Of a DNA stretch of 36,733 bases, positions 22,934-30,998 are shown piece after piece; the first letter of the stretch is position 1, and the number at the start of each line of letters is the position of its first letter. This DNA comes from Streptomyces sp. sk2.1 (GTDB lineage Bacteria > Actinomycetota > Actinomycetes > Streptomycetales > Streptomycetaceae), in contig NZ_RDBO01000077.1 of the NCBI RefSeq assembly GCF_008120935.1, positions 1,412,828 to 1,449,560 of the forward strand, written 5' to 3'. Made by a program: the position numbers and the translations under genes. The notes under the pieces are model-generated. The model saw nothing but the letters and a program-made list of their open reading frames with translations, had not been told where the DNA came from and did no database searches.

Positions 22934-25105
22934 TCACGCCTGAACAGCGAGGACCAGCGGAAACACGCCTTGGGCCCCGGCCCGGCGGAGCAGCCTCGCC
23001 GCCACCGCCAGAGTCCAGCCGGTGTCCGCGAGATCATCCACGAGCAGCACGGGACCGCCCGCCGAGGCCAGCGCGTCGGCCAGACCGGGCTCCACCACCA
23101 GTGCTTCGTGCAGGGCCCGGACCCGTTGCGCGCTGTTGGTCCGCGAGATCCGCAGGTCCGTCGCGCCCGGTGCGTAGGTGACACTGCCGAGCAGCGGCAT
23201 CCGGCCGACCTCGGCGATACGGCCGCCCAGGGACTGGATGAGCCGTGGCCTGCTCTGCGAGGCGACAGTGACCACCCCGACCGGCCTGGGCGCGGCGTCC
23301 TCGGCCCCCGAAGCCCAGCCCCCGGGCCCCTTGGCCCAGTCGGCCAGCACGCTCACCACGGCGTTCGCCACATCGTCCGGCACGGGGGCGTCCGGGGCCT
23401 GGGGCGCCAGCATCGGGCGCAGCCGGTTGCCCCAGCCGATGTCGGAGAGCCGCCCCAGGGCGCGGCCGGTGAACGACACCTCTTTCGCGGGGATGCGGCC
23501 CTTGAGGTCGACGCCCACGGCCGCGAGGCCGGTCGGCCACATCTTGCGGGGTTCCATCTCCACACCGGGTCTGTTCAGTTCGCCCCGCGCACCGTCGAGG
23601 GCCACGCTGGACACCTGGTCGTCGAAGCGGGCTCCCGCGCAGTTGTCGCAGCGTCCGCAGGCGGCTGCCTCCTCGTCGTCCAGCCGGCGTCGCAGGAACT
23701 CCATCCGGCAGCCCGTCGTCGTCGCGTACTCGCGCATCGCCTGCTGCTCGGCAGTGCGCTGGCGAGCCACCCACGCATAGCGCTCCGAGTCGTACACCCA
23801 GGGCTCACCGGTGGCGATCCAGCCGCCCTTGACGCGTCTGACGGCGCCGTCGACGTCCAGCACCTTGAGCATGGTCTCCAGCCGGGTGCGCCGCAGGTCG
23901 ACCAGCGGCTCCAGGGCGGGCAGCGAGAGCGGCCGACCGGCGTGGGCGAGGGCGTCGATCGTCCGTCGCACCTGCTCCTCGGGAGGAAAGGCGACCGACG
24001 CGAAGTACTCCCAGATCGCTTCGTCCTCCTTGCCCGGCAGGAGCAGCACCTCAGCGTGTTCGACACCACGTCCCGCACGCCCCACCTGCTGGTAGTAGGC
24101 GATGGGGGAGGAGGGCGAGCCGAGATGGACGACGAATCCGAGGTCGGGCTTGTCGAACCCCATGCCCAGTGCGGACGTCGCCACGAGGGCCTTGACCCGG
24201 TTGGCGAGGAGGTCGTCCTCCGCCTGCTGGCGGTCAGCGTTCTCGGTGCGACCGGTGTAGGACGCCACCGTGTGCCCGCACTGACGCAGATACGCGGTGA
24301 CCTCCTCGGCGGCGGCGACCGTCAGGGTGTAGATGATTCCCGAACCGGGGAGCTCCTTGAGGTGATCGCCCAGCCAGGCCAACCGGTGCGCGGCGTTCGG
24401 CAGTTGCAGAACACCGAGGCTGAGGCTCTCCCGGTCCAGGGAACCGCGGAGCACGAGCGCGTCGGTCCCCGCGCCGGTGCCCAGTTGTTCCGCGACATCC
24501 GCGGTCACCCGGGCGTTCGCCGTCGCGGTGGTCGCCAGGACGGGCACACCTGCGGGCAGATCGGCCAGCATGGTCCGCAGACGCCGGTAGTCGGGCCGGA
24601 AATCGTGACCCCAGTCGGAAATGCAGTGTGCCTCGTCGACCACGAGCAGTCCGGTGGCGGCGGCGAGCCGGGGCAGGACCTGGTCCCGGAAGTCGGGATT
24701 GTTGAGCCGCTCGGGACTGACCAGCAACACATCCACCTCACCGGCGGCCACCTCGGCCTGCACGGTCTCCCACTCCTCGGTGTTGGATGAGTTGATCGTG
24801 CGGGCGCTGATTCCGGCACGGGCCGCCGCCGCGACCTGGTTGCGCATCAACGCGAGCAGCGGTGAGACGATCACGGTCGGCCCGCCGCCCTGCGCGCGGA
24901 TCAGGGATGTCGCGACGAAGTACACGGCGGACTTGCCCCAACCGGTCCGCTGGACGACCAGGGCCCGGCGCTTGTCGGCGACGAGCGCCTCGATGGCCAG
25001 CCACTGGTCCTCCCTCAGCCGCGCAGTGCCTGTGGGGTCACCGACGAGTCGGGCGAGTACGGAGTCGGCCGAGGCCCTGAGGTCTGCGCGGGTTGCTTGG
25101 GTCAT
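22934..25105 (-). CDS. recQ: RecQ-type DNA helicase fused to a phosphoribosyltransferase-like domain
   Basis: The 723-residue protein starts at the ATG at 25105; a TTG 4 codons earlier is possible. The helicase core shows REDQWLAIEAL, Walker A VQRTGWGKSA (about 51-60), VSPLLALMRNQ, VVDEAHCISDWGHDFRPDYR (about 155), TTATANARVT and QQVGRAGRG. The RecQ zinc site is the four-cysteine stretch TGCRMEFLRRR...ACGRCDNCAG (about 467-490). From about 590 to the end the sequence is not RecQ: VGVVTVASQSRPRLIQSLG and GPVLLVDDLADTGWTLAVAA (about 685-700), the latter a PRPP-binding motif of type I phosphoribosyltransferases. RecQ unwinds DNA 3' to 5' at forks and breaks. The role of the extra domain is unknown. 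Confidence 0.93.
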   Translation of the reverse strand: MTQATRADLRASADSVLARLVGDPTGTARLREDQWLAIEALVADKRRALVVQRTGWGKSAVYFVATSLIRAQGGGPTVIVSPLLALMRNQVAAAARAGISARTINSSNTEEWETVQAEVAAGEVDVLLVSPERLNNPDFRDQVLPRLAAATGLLVVDEAHCISDWGHDFRPDYRRLRTMLADLPAGVPVLATTATANARVTADVAEQLGTGAGTDALVLRGSLDRESLSLGVLQLPNAAHRLAWLGDHLKELPGSGIIYTLTVAAAEEVTAYLRQCGHTVASYTGRTENADRQQAEDDLLANRVKALVATSALGMGFDKPDLGFVVHLGSPSSPIAYYQQVGRAGRGVEHAEVLLLPGKEDEAIWEYFASVAFPPEEQVRRTIDALAHAGRPLSLPALEPLVDLRRTRLETMLKVLDVDGAVRRVKGGWIATGEPWVYDSERYAWVARQRTAEQQAMREYATTTGCRMEFLRRRLDDEEAAACGRCDNCAGARFDDQVSSVALDGARGELNRPGVEMEPRKMWPTGLAAVGVDLKGRIPAKEVSFTGRALGRLSDIGWGNRLRPMLAPQAPDAPVPDDVANAVVSVLADWAKGPGGWASGAEDAAPRPVGVVTVASQSRPRLIQSLGGRIAEVGRMPLLGSVTYAPGATDLRISRTNSAQRVRALHEALVVEPGLADALASAGGPVLLVDDLADTGWTLAVAARLLRRAGAQGVFPLVLAVQA

Positions 25106-25135
25106 GCCCCCATGCAACCCGATGGCTACGACAAA

Positions 25136-25203
25136 CCGCGAACGGTCGGCCCGGCCTGTGGAAAAAGTTATCCACAGGGGTCGCGGAATTTTGCCGTTCG
25201 CGG
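25136..25203. repeat. Nested inverted repeats with paired DnaA boxes, between recQ and the DUF4192 gene
   Basis: The inner palindrome is CCTGTGGA-aaaagtta-TCCACAGG (25155-25178). It contains TTATCCACA (25168-25176), the perfect E. coli-type DnaA box, and the opposite TTTTCCACA on the minus strand (25157-25165). The outer arms CCGCGAACGG (25136-25145) and CCGTTCGCGG (25194-25203) are perfect complements. The centres differ by about 3 bases. It lies in the divergent promoter region. Confidence 0.85.
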
Positions 25204-25215
25204 GACGGTCATGCC

Positions 25216-26511
25216 ATGAACCAGCGCCACGAATCCAACGGTCCGGTCGACGAGCAGCAGATCACTCTGCGGGGCCCCGCCGAGCTCGCAGACGCCCTTC
25301 CCTACCTCATGGGATTCCATCCGAACGACAGCGTGGTCATGGTCGCCCTGCACGGCGGCAGGGGCCGCTTCGGCGGGCGGCTCAGGCTCGGTATCCCGCA
25401 GACGCCCGAGGAATGGCCGTCCGTCGCGGAGCAGCTCGCCGAGTGCTTGATCAAGGGGAGCGAGCGCCGCGGCAGCCGTCCCGACGCGATCGTGATCTTC
25501 CTCTGCCAGGATCCCGCCGAGGGCGAGCCCGCCGGCCGGGTCATGGAGCGGCTGCGGCCCCTGGCCCAGAGCCTGCGTACGGCCTGCGGAGCGCTCGACG
25601 TGCCGGTGCTCGAAGCACTCTGCATCTCCGACGGCCGGTACTGGTCCTACTGCTGCCCGGACGGGCGTTGCTGTCCGGCTGAGGGCAACCGGATGGCCAT
25701 GCCCGGCACCTCGGTGATGGCGGCCGCCGCCGCGTACGCGGGCATCCAAGTGCGTGGATCGTTGCGGGAGATGGAGTCCAGGCTCATGCCCCTGGGCACA
25801 GCCGCCGAGGCGGACCAGCAACGCGCGCTCGATTCGATGGGGGTCGAAATGGTGCCCAGGCTCCTCGACGAAGCGGGCCGCAAGGCCGTTGGCCGGGAGA
25901 CCCTGGACCTCGCCAGGAGGCTCATGAAGCGTCTCGGGGAGGCATCACCGACGACTCCCTCCCTCGCGGACATCAACGACGACCGGCTGATCAGCCATGA
26001 CGAGGCGGCCTCGGTGATCCTGGGCCTGCAGGACCGGGATACCCGTGACAGGGCGGCGGAATGGATGGAAGGCTCGGAGGCCGATTCCGCGCTCCGGCTC
26101 TGGCGGGCGCTGTCCCGCCGTTGTGTCTCACCGTACGAGGAGCACGCCGCGGCTCCGCTGGCTCTTGCCGGCTGGGTTTCCTGGTCGACGGGGGACGAAC
26201 CGGCCGCGCGGGTCGCGTTGGGACTCGCCCTGCGGATGGACCCCCACTACACCTTCGCCCAGCTTCTCCACGAAGCGTGCAACCAGGGCCTCGACCCGGA
26301 GACGCTGCGTCGTTGCCTGCGCGGGGAGCGCAGCGCCCGAACGGGACGGCGGAGCCATCGGGCGACCCCGGGCGTTCGATCCCGCACCACCCGTCCGGCC
26401 ACCTCGCACCGGCGGAAGGCGCCGTCCGGACCCTCCCGTCCCGAAACGGCTGCCCGGCGCAGGTCCGGGCGAACCGCGCAGGGTCGACGCACCCACAGGA
26501 GCGATGGATGA
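25216..26511 (+). CDS. DUF4192-family protein
   Basis: The product has 431 residues. The N-terminus matches DUF4192: ITLRGPAELADALPYLMGFH, PNDSVVMVALHGGRGRFG, then VLEALCISDGRYWSYCCPDG near 135-155 and PLALAGWVSWSTGDEPAARVAL near 315-340, LALRMDPHYTFAQLLHEA near 345-360. The last 65 residues are an Arg-rich tail that looks disordered. The ATG at 25216 has no strong ribosome binding site. The DUF4192 family is widespread in actinobacteria and has no established function. It diverges from recQ, sharing a promoter region with the nested palindromes. Confidence 0.88.
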   Translation: MNQRHESNGPVDEQQITLRGPAELADALPYLMGFHPNDSVVMVALHGGRGRFGGRLRLGIPQTPEEWPSVAEQLAECLIKGSERRGSRPDAIVIFLCQDPAEGEPAGRVMERLRPLAQSLRTACGALDVPVLEALCISDGRYWSYCCPDGRCCPAEGNRMAMPGTSVMAAAAAYAGIQVRGSLREMESRLMPLGTAAEADQQRALDSMGVEMVPRLLDEAGRKAVGRETLDLARRLMKRLGEASPTTPSLADINDDRLISHDEAASVILGLQDRDTRDRAAEWMEGSEADSALRLWRALSRRCVSPYEEHAAAPLALAGWVSWSTGDEPAARVALGLALRMDPHYTFAQLLHEACNQGLDPETLRRCLRGERSARTGRRSHRATPGVRSRTTRPATSHRRKAPSGPSRPETAARRRSGRTAQGRRTHRSDG

Positions 26512-26743
26512 CCCGGGGACTTCACCACTGAACGGACCTTGCCACTGAGGCGGGGGAAGAGACACGGACCGCGACGCCCTGTACGGCATCGGCTCGGGCT
26601 GGGAGCGGTCCACGGGGAGGGAGAAGCCGGTGCGGGGGAGCGCGGTCCGTGGGTGGGCAGTACCCGGTACGAGGAGGGGCGGACCACGAAGTCAAGGAGA
26701 AGGAGAAGAAGCGCGCGGGGTCGAGAAGAGATCTTCGAAGGGA
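26512..26743 (+). other. Spacer between DUF4192 and the Nudix gene
   Basis: No convincing gene is seen. One open frame enters from the Nudix side but lacks protein-like character. The stretch is purine-rich near 26690-26740 (GGAGAAGGAGAAGAAG), which is only a composition feature here. Confidence 0.5.
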
Positions 26744-26772
26744 GTGTTTATCGTCAGGCAGACGACTATGAT
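26744..26772 (+). promoter_or_regulatory. Promoter with operator-like palindrome of the Nudix regulator
   Basis: TATGAT (26767-26772) is a good -10, and GTGTTT (26744-26749) at 17-base spacing is a weak -35. Between them lies TCGTC-AGGCA-GACGA (26751-26765), a perfect inverted repeat. The -10 ends 6 bases before the ATG at 26779, so the mRNA is likely leaderless and repressor binding would block polymerase directly. Confidence 0.6.
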
Positions 26773-26778
26773 CACGGC

Positions 26779-27543
26779 ATGCCGCCCTACGACCCGTCGA
26801 CTTTCCCGCCCTTCGCCGTCACTGTCGACCTGGTCGTGCTCACAGTGCGCCGTCATGCGCTCTGCGCACTGGTCGTACGCCGTGGTGAGCCGCCTTTCCA
26901 GGGGCGCTGGGCATTGCCCGGCGGTTTCGTGAGAGCCGATGAGGATCTTGGCGCGGCGGCGGCGCGGGAGCTCGTGGAGGAGACCGGCCTGTGCGCCCAG
27001 GACCCGGCGGCTCCGGCAGTCGGCAACGGCGCCCACCTCGAACAGCTCGCCACCTACGGCGACCCCGGTCGCGACCCGCGGATGAGGGTCGTCAGTGTCG
27101 CCCATCTCGCACTGGCTCCCGATCTGCCGGCCCCGAGGGCGGGCGGTGACGCGAACAGCGCGAGGTGGGCACCCGTCGAGGATCTGCTCGGGCCGGAAGG
27201 GGGCTTCGGCCAGGAGGGCGAGAGCCAGGCCCCGCTGGCCTTCGACCACGCGCGGATCCTCGCCGACGGCGTCGAACGGGCCCGGTCCAAGATCGAGTAC
27301 TCCTCCCTGGCCACAGCCTTCTGCCCGCCGGAGTTCACGGTCGGCGAGCTCCGGCGGGTGTACGAGGCGGTATGGGGCGTGGTCCTCGACCCGCGGAACT
27401 TCCACCGCAAGGTGACCGGCACCCCAGGCTTCCTGGTGCCCTCGGGCGGTACGACCACCCGTCAGGGCGGGCGTCCGGCCCAGCTGTTCCGGGCCGGCGC
27501 GGCCACGGTGCTCAACCCTCCGATGCTGAGGCCGGAGGTCTGA
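26779..27543 (+). CDS. Nudix hydrolase-like transcriptional regulator, NrtR type
   Basis: The product has 254 residues. Residues 1-160 are a Nudix domain; the box GX5EX7REUXEEXGU is intact at 49-71 (GFVRADE...RELVEETGL). From about 160 comes a winged helix: KIEYSSLATAFCPPEFTVGE, LRRVYEAVWGVVLDPRNFHR, KVTGTPGFLVPSGG. This is the layout of NrtR, which represses NAD biosynthesis genes and responds to ADP-ribose or NAD-related ligands. The target genes here are unknown. With an intact box the protein may also hydrolyse ADP-ribose. The ATG at 26779 sits 6 bases after a -10, and a palindrome in the promoter suggests autoregulation. Confidence 0.85.
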   Translation: MPPYDPSTFPPFAVTVDLVVLTVRRHALCALVVRRGEPPFQGRWALPGGFVRADEDLGAAAARELVEETGLCAQDPAAPAVGNGAHLEQLATYGDPGRDPRMRVVSVAHLALAPDLPAPRAGGDANSARWAPVEDLLGPEGGFGQEGESQAPLAFDHARILADGVERARSKIEYSSLATAFCPPEFTVGELRRVYEAVWGVVLDPRNFHRKVTGTPGFLVPSGGTTTRQGGRPAQLFRAGAATVLNPPMLRPEV

Positions 27544-27655
27544 GTCCGCGGAACGCCCGCGATATCGAAGCTGCGCAAAAAGTCTGATTTGTCGCGTTAT
27601 CTTGCTGTGATACCCGCTCTGCCGCCGAGCGGTCTCACCTTCCGCGAGAGAAGCG

Positions 27656-29653
27656 ATGCTCCAGGCCATCGGACTCACCAGCGCCCCCCGCCGCGGCTTT
27701 CCGGCCGCCGTGGACGACCTCACCCTCGAAGCCCGGCCCGGTCGTGTCACCGCACTTCTGGGTGCCCCCGGTTCCGGGAAGACAGCGGCCCTCCGCCTCA
27801 TGCTCGAACTCGACCCGGGGCGGGGCATCACCTACTTCCGAGGCAGACCGCTGCACCGGATCCCGCAGCCCGCACGTGAGGTGGGGGTGCTCCTCGGGGA
27901 CGTGCCGGGGCATCCCGTCCGCACCGCCCGCGGGCAGCTCCGGATGCTCTGCGCCGCTGCGGGGGTGCCGGTGAGGCGGGCCGACGAAGTGCTCGACGTC
28001 GTGGGACTGGCCGGACTCGGGGACCGGCGCATCGGCGCGCTCTCGCTCGGTATGGACCGTCGGCTCGCACTTGCCTCGGCGCTGCTCGGTGACCCGCACG
28101 CACTCGTCCTCGACGATCCGGCGGAGGGCCTTTCACCGCGCGAGGCCGGTTGGCTGCACGAACTGTTGCGGGCCCACGCGGCGCGGGGCGGAACCGTTCT
28201 GTACACCACGACCGACACCAGGGAGGCCGCGCGCAACGCCCATCGAGTGATCACCATCGACGGTGGCCGTCTCGTCGCCGACCAGGCCGCCGACGAATTC
28301 TCCCGGACCCGGCTGCGCCCCAGGGTCGCGGTCCGGAGCCCGCACGCGGCCCGCCTTGCCGCGGTTGTCAGCCGGGAGGCCAGGGTGGCCCGGCGCTCGG
28401 TCGAGGTGGTCACCGAAGCGGGTGGTCGGCTCTCGGTGTACGGCTCCACATGTGCGGAGATCGGTGACACGGCGTTCCGGCACGGGCTGCCGGTGCACCA
28501 ACTCGCCGACGAACTCGGTGACACCGGTCCCACCGCACCGACGGAGCCGATGGGAGTGGTGGAGCCCGCGGGGGCGACGGGACGGGAGCGCCCCATCGAT
28601 CCCGTGCACCCCGCCAGTCACGTGGGCTTTACCAGCCATGTGGGCCTCATGGGTCGCGCGAACCCCACAGCTCGTGCGAATCCGACAGATCGCGGAGGCG
28701 CCAAGGGGTCCACGCGCCCTGCGGCCACCACGCCCCCGGCGGGTCCGGCAGAACCTGCGGCGCCTGTCGACAGCAAGGGGTCGAGTCTTCCTCGGCCGAC
28801 CGTGCGGGCGTCGAGCCCGGAGGTGCTGCCTCCCATCCGGCGTCGTCCCGCCCGCAGCCCGCTCCATCCGCTGCGGTACGAGCTGCGCCGCATGTTCGGA
28901 GTCAGGAAAACGCCCTTGATCATGGTCGTTGTCATGGCGCTCTCGGTCGGGCTCTCCGTACTGCTGGCCCGTACCGGTCATACGCCGTTGCCGAAGACGC
29001 TGGCGGCCTGGCCGTCGTTGTTGCCCCTGCCGCCCGCGGCGGTCGGTGCCGGGATTCTCGGCGCCCTGTCGTTCGGCGACGAATTCCGCTATCCCGCGCT
29101 TGCCGCGGGGCGAGGCGCGATCCCCCGTCGACCGGGGCTGCTCCTTGCCAAGCTGGTGGTGTCCGCATGCGCCGCCGTGACGCTGGCCCTGGCCGTCGTT
29201 CTGGTCTCCGCCGAAGTTCTGCGGGTCGTGTACGGCCCCGATCTGATCGATATTCCGCCGAACTCGGTTTCGCTGTGCGTCGGTTGGGCGGGATTGGTCG
29301 TGGGCTGCGCGTGGGCGGGGCTTCTGGCCGCCGGGGTCTTCCGGGTGACCACGGCCGGTGTCGCCGCAGTGCTGGCCGTGCCGGTGCTCGTGGCTCCGCT
29401 TGTCCGGAAGGTGCTGTCGGCGGGGCAGGGCTCCCGTCCGGCCGTCGGGCTGCCGGGCAGGCTCCGTGAACTGGTGTGGCCGAGCTGGCCCCACGAAGCG
29501 GACCGATGGGTGGCGGCGGCCGTGCGGCTCGTGGCCCATCCGGTGGGGGTCGCGTTGTCGTTGTCGCTGTCGGTCCTGGTCTGCGCGTATCTGTTCACCG
29601 GCCTTCACGGCAGGGTCCGTTGGCGGTCGCAGAGCGGTGTCGGACCGAGCTAG
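27656..29653 (+). CDS. Fused ABC transporter: ATPase domain, low-complexity linker, permease
   Basis: The product has 665 residues. The ATPase domain (1-about 215) has Walker A GAPGSGKTAALRL, a poor signature ALSLGMDRRLALA instead of LSGGQ, and Walker B ALVLDDPAEGL, where the catalytic Glu is Asp. The linker (about 290-400) is rich in Pro, Ala and Thr with small repeats (ASHVGF/TSHVGL and RANPTA/RANPTD). From about 420 there are six hydrophobic segments, such as LIMVVVMALSVGLSVLL, AAVTLALAVVLVSAEVL, and VGVALSLSLSVLVCAYLF. It would be a dimer of fused half transporters; the substrate is unknown. The start ATG at 27656 follows GAGAGAAG. It lies next to whiH as in S. coelicolor by my memory. 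Confidence 0.82.
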   Translation: MLQAIGLTSAPRRGFPAAVDDLTLEARPGRVTALLGAPGSGKTAALRLMLELDPGRGITYFRGRPLHRIPQPAREVGVLLGDVPGHPVRTARGQLRMLCAAAGVPVRRADEVLDVVGLAGLGDRRIGALSLGMDRRLALASALLGDPHALVLDDPAEGLSPREAGWLHELLRAHAARGGTVLYTTTDTREAARNAHRVITIDGGRLVADQAADEFSRTRLRPRVAVRSPHAARLAAVVSREARVARRSVEVVTEAGGRLSVYGSTCAEIGDTAFRHGLPVHQLADELGDTGPTAPTEPMGVVEPAGATGRERPIDPVHPASHVGFTSHVGLMGRANPTARANPTDRGGAKGSTRPAATTPPAGPAEPAAPVDSKGSSLPRPTVRASSPEVLPPIRRRPARSPLHPLRYELRRMFGVRKTPLIMVVVMALSVGLSVLLARTGHTPLPKTLAAWPSLLPLPPAAVGAGILGALSFGDEFRYPALAAGRGAIPRRPGLLLAKLVVSACAAVTLALAVVLVSAEVLRVVYGPDLIDIPPNSVSLCVGWAGLVVGCAWAGLLAAGVFRVTTAGVAAVLAVPVLVAPLVRKVLSAGQGSRPAVGLPGRLRELVWPSWPHEADRWVAAAVRLVAHPVGVALSLSLSVLVCAYLFTGLHGRVRWRSQSGVGPS

Positions 29654-29676
29654 GGTCCGTAACTCCCAAGAGAATG

Positions 29677-29723
29677 ACCGGTTTATACCGGTTAGACGTC
29701 AATTGGGGGGTGGGTGCCGATCA
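29677..29723 (+). promoter_or_regulatory. whiH upstream region: paired ACCGGT sites and a WhiG-type -10
   Basis: ACCGGT occurs at 29677-29682 and 29687-29692, so starts are 10 bases apart, one helical turn, with TTAT between. GCCGATCA at 29716-29723 resembles the GCCGATAA -10 of sigma WhiG promoters; a TCAA at 29699-29702 is 13 bases upstream, closer than the usual 15-16. The paired sites could be the WhiH operator, since whiH is reported to be autoregulated. Confidence 0.5.
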
Positions 29724-29786
29724 CCCTTTCGTGTGCTTTTCACCAAAGACCTCAAGAGCTGAGTGAGCTGCGCCGACAAAGGATGC

Positions 29787-30674
29787 GTGAGTACCCTTGC
29801 GCACACCATGATGACCGCCGCCCGCTCCGCCGATTCCGGCCTCGCCGGCCCGGGTGAACTCGATCGCTACCCGTATGCGGAGGCGCCGGCCGGCGAGCGC
29901 GCCGCTCTTCGTACCTGGGACGGTCCCGACGCCGAGCTCGGTCGGGTGGGCCGGCGGGGCTCGGCCAGCCGGGGCCGCGGCCTCCATGGCCAACTCGTTC
30001 AGCAGCTGGGTCAGATGATCGTTTCCGGTGACCTGGGTGCCGACCGCCCCCTCGTTCCGGAGGAGATCGGTCAGCGTTTCGAGGTCTCCCGTACCGTCGT
30101 GCGCGAATCGCTGCGCGTCCTCGAAGCGAAGGGGCTGGTCAGCGCCCGACCCAACGTGGGCACCAGGGTCCGCCCCGTCAGCGACTGGAACCTGCTGGAC
30201 CCCGACATCATCGAATGGCGCGCCTTCGGTCCCCAGCGCGAGGACCAGCGCCGTGAGCTGGGAGAGCTCCGCTGGACGATCGAGCCGCTCGCCGCGCGCC
30301 TCGCCGCGGGCCACGGCCGTGAGGACATCCAGCAGCGCCTCGGTGACATGGTCGAGATCATGAGGCACTCGGTCGGGCAGGGCGACGCGATCACCTGTTC
30401 CCGGGCGGATGCGGAGTTTCACTCCCTGCTCATCCAGGCGGCGGGCAACCGGATGCTCGAGCACCTCTCCGGCATCGTCGCCGCGGCGCTGCAGGTGTCG
30501 GGCGGCCCGGTCACGGGCTGTGACCGCCCCACCGACGCCTCCCTCGGTCACCACGCCCGGATCGTCGACGCCCTCGCATCCGGCGACGCGGCGGGTGCCG
30601 AAACGGCCATGCGTCAACTGCTCGTCGTCCACCCCGAGGTGGAGCGGGTGGTGCCCGCACCCCGCGAGCACTGA
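29787..30674 (+). CDS. whiH: WhiH, GntR/FadR-family sporulation regulator
   Basis: The product has 295 residues. After a variable N-terminus (about 1-60) comes the GntR winged helix: LHGQLVQQLGQMIVSGDLGA, VPEEIGQRFEVSRTVVRESL, RVLEAKGLVSARPNVGTRVR. The C-terminal FadR-type all-helical domain (FCD) includes RWTIEPLAARLAA, DAEFHSLLIQAAGNRM and HHARIVDALASGDAAGAE, with metal-binding histidines. In S. coelicolor WhiH controls the septation step of aerial hyphae and is transcribed by sigma WhiG. I chose GTG at 29787 (AAGGA before it); the in-frame ATG at 29808 is an alternative. Its place just before hrdB and the likeness in the first residues support the name. Confidence 0.9.
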   Translation: MSTLAHTMMTAARSADSGLAGPGELDRYPYAEAPAGERAALRTWDGPDAELGRVGRRGSASRGRGLHGQLVQQLGQMIVSGDLGADRPLVPEEIGQRFEVSRTVVRESLRVLEAKGLVSARPNVGTRVRPVSDWNLLDPDIIEWRAFGPQREDQRRELGELRWTIEPLAARLAAGHGREDIQQRLGDMVEIMRHSVGQGDAITCSRADAEFHSLLIQAAGNRMLEHLSGIVAAALQVSGGPVTGCDRPTDASLGHHARIVDALASGDAAGAETAMRQLLVVHPEVERVVPAPREH

Positions 30675-30701
30675 GCGCGGTACGGCCGGGGTGCGAACCA
30701 C

Positions 30702-30733
30702 GTGTCGCCGGGCCCGCCATGGTCCGGCGGCAC
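30702..30733 (+). terminator. Hairpin after whiH
   Basis: GTGTCGCCGG (30702-30711) pairs with CCGGCGGCAC (30724-30733), ten pairs with one U-G, around a 12-base loop. It is followed by CAATTG. It lies 28 bases after the whiH stop. Confidence 0.6.
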
Positions 30734-30740
30734 AATTGTG

Positions 30741-30766
30741 GGGAGGAATGCACTCTTGGTCTCGTT
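30741..30766 (+). promoter_or_regulatory. Candidate ECF/sigma R-like promoter of hrdB
   Basis: GGGAG (30741-30745), 18 bases, then GTT (30764-30766) fits the GGGAAT-N18-GTT layout of sigma R and related ECF promoters with one or two mismatches. It lies 230 bases before the hrdB start. hrdB is known to be read by several ECF factors in Streptomyces. A GGAAT at 30744 has GTT only 14 bases on, so I did not use that alignment. Confidence 0.4.
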
Positions 30767-30998
30767 CATCGCAAATGAGGTGTGACTCGGGCCACGTGGA
30801 TTGGGCGTAACACTCCTCGAAGCAGTGCGATGACTTAAGAGGTGACCGCCACGGAAGGAATACAGCAGCCGTTCAGTGCGCTGTGCAGTTCTGAGGCCAA
30901 ACCCCGCGCCGCCGGTACTTCCCAGCCCGGCGGTCGTCGGCTCCAGCCCTCACGGGGGCCGGGCCGGAAGCCGTTTCCATCGTTCCGAGAGGTTGTTC
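30767..30998 (+). other. hrdB upstream leader region
   Basis: The 230 bases between the candidate promoter and hrdB hold no likely gene. Stretches such as GCGTAACACTCC (near 30805) and GAAGGAATACAG (near 30854) may belong to further hrdB promoters, which I could not assign to a sigma factor. Confidence 0.4.

Noticed and set aside
30744..30766. GGAAT-N14-GTT read as the hrdB promoter
   Set aside because: The spacing is too short for sigma R. The overlapping GGGAG-N18-GTT alignment fits better.
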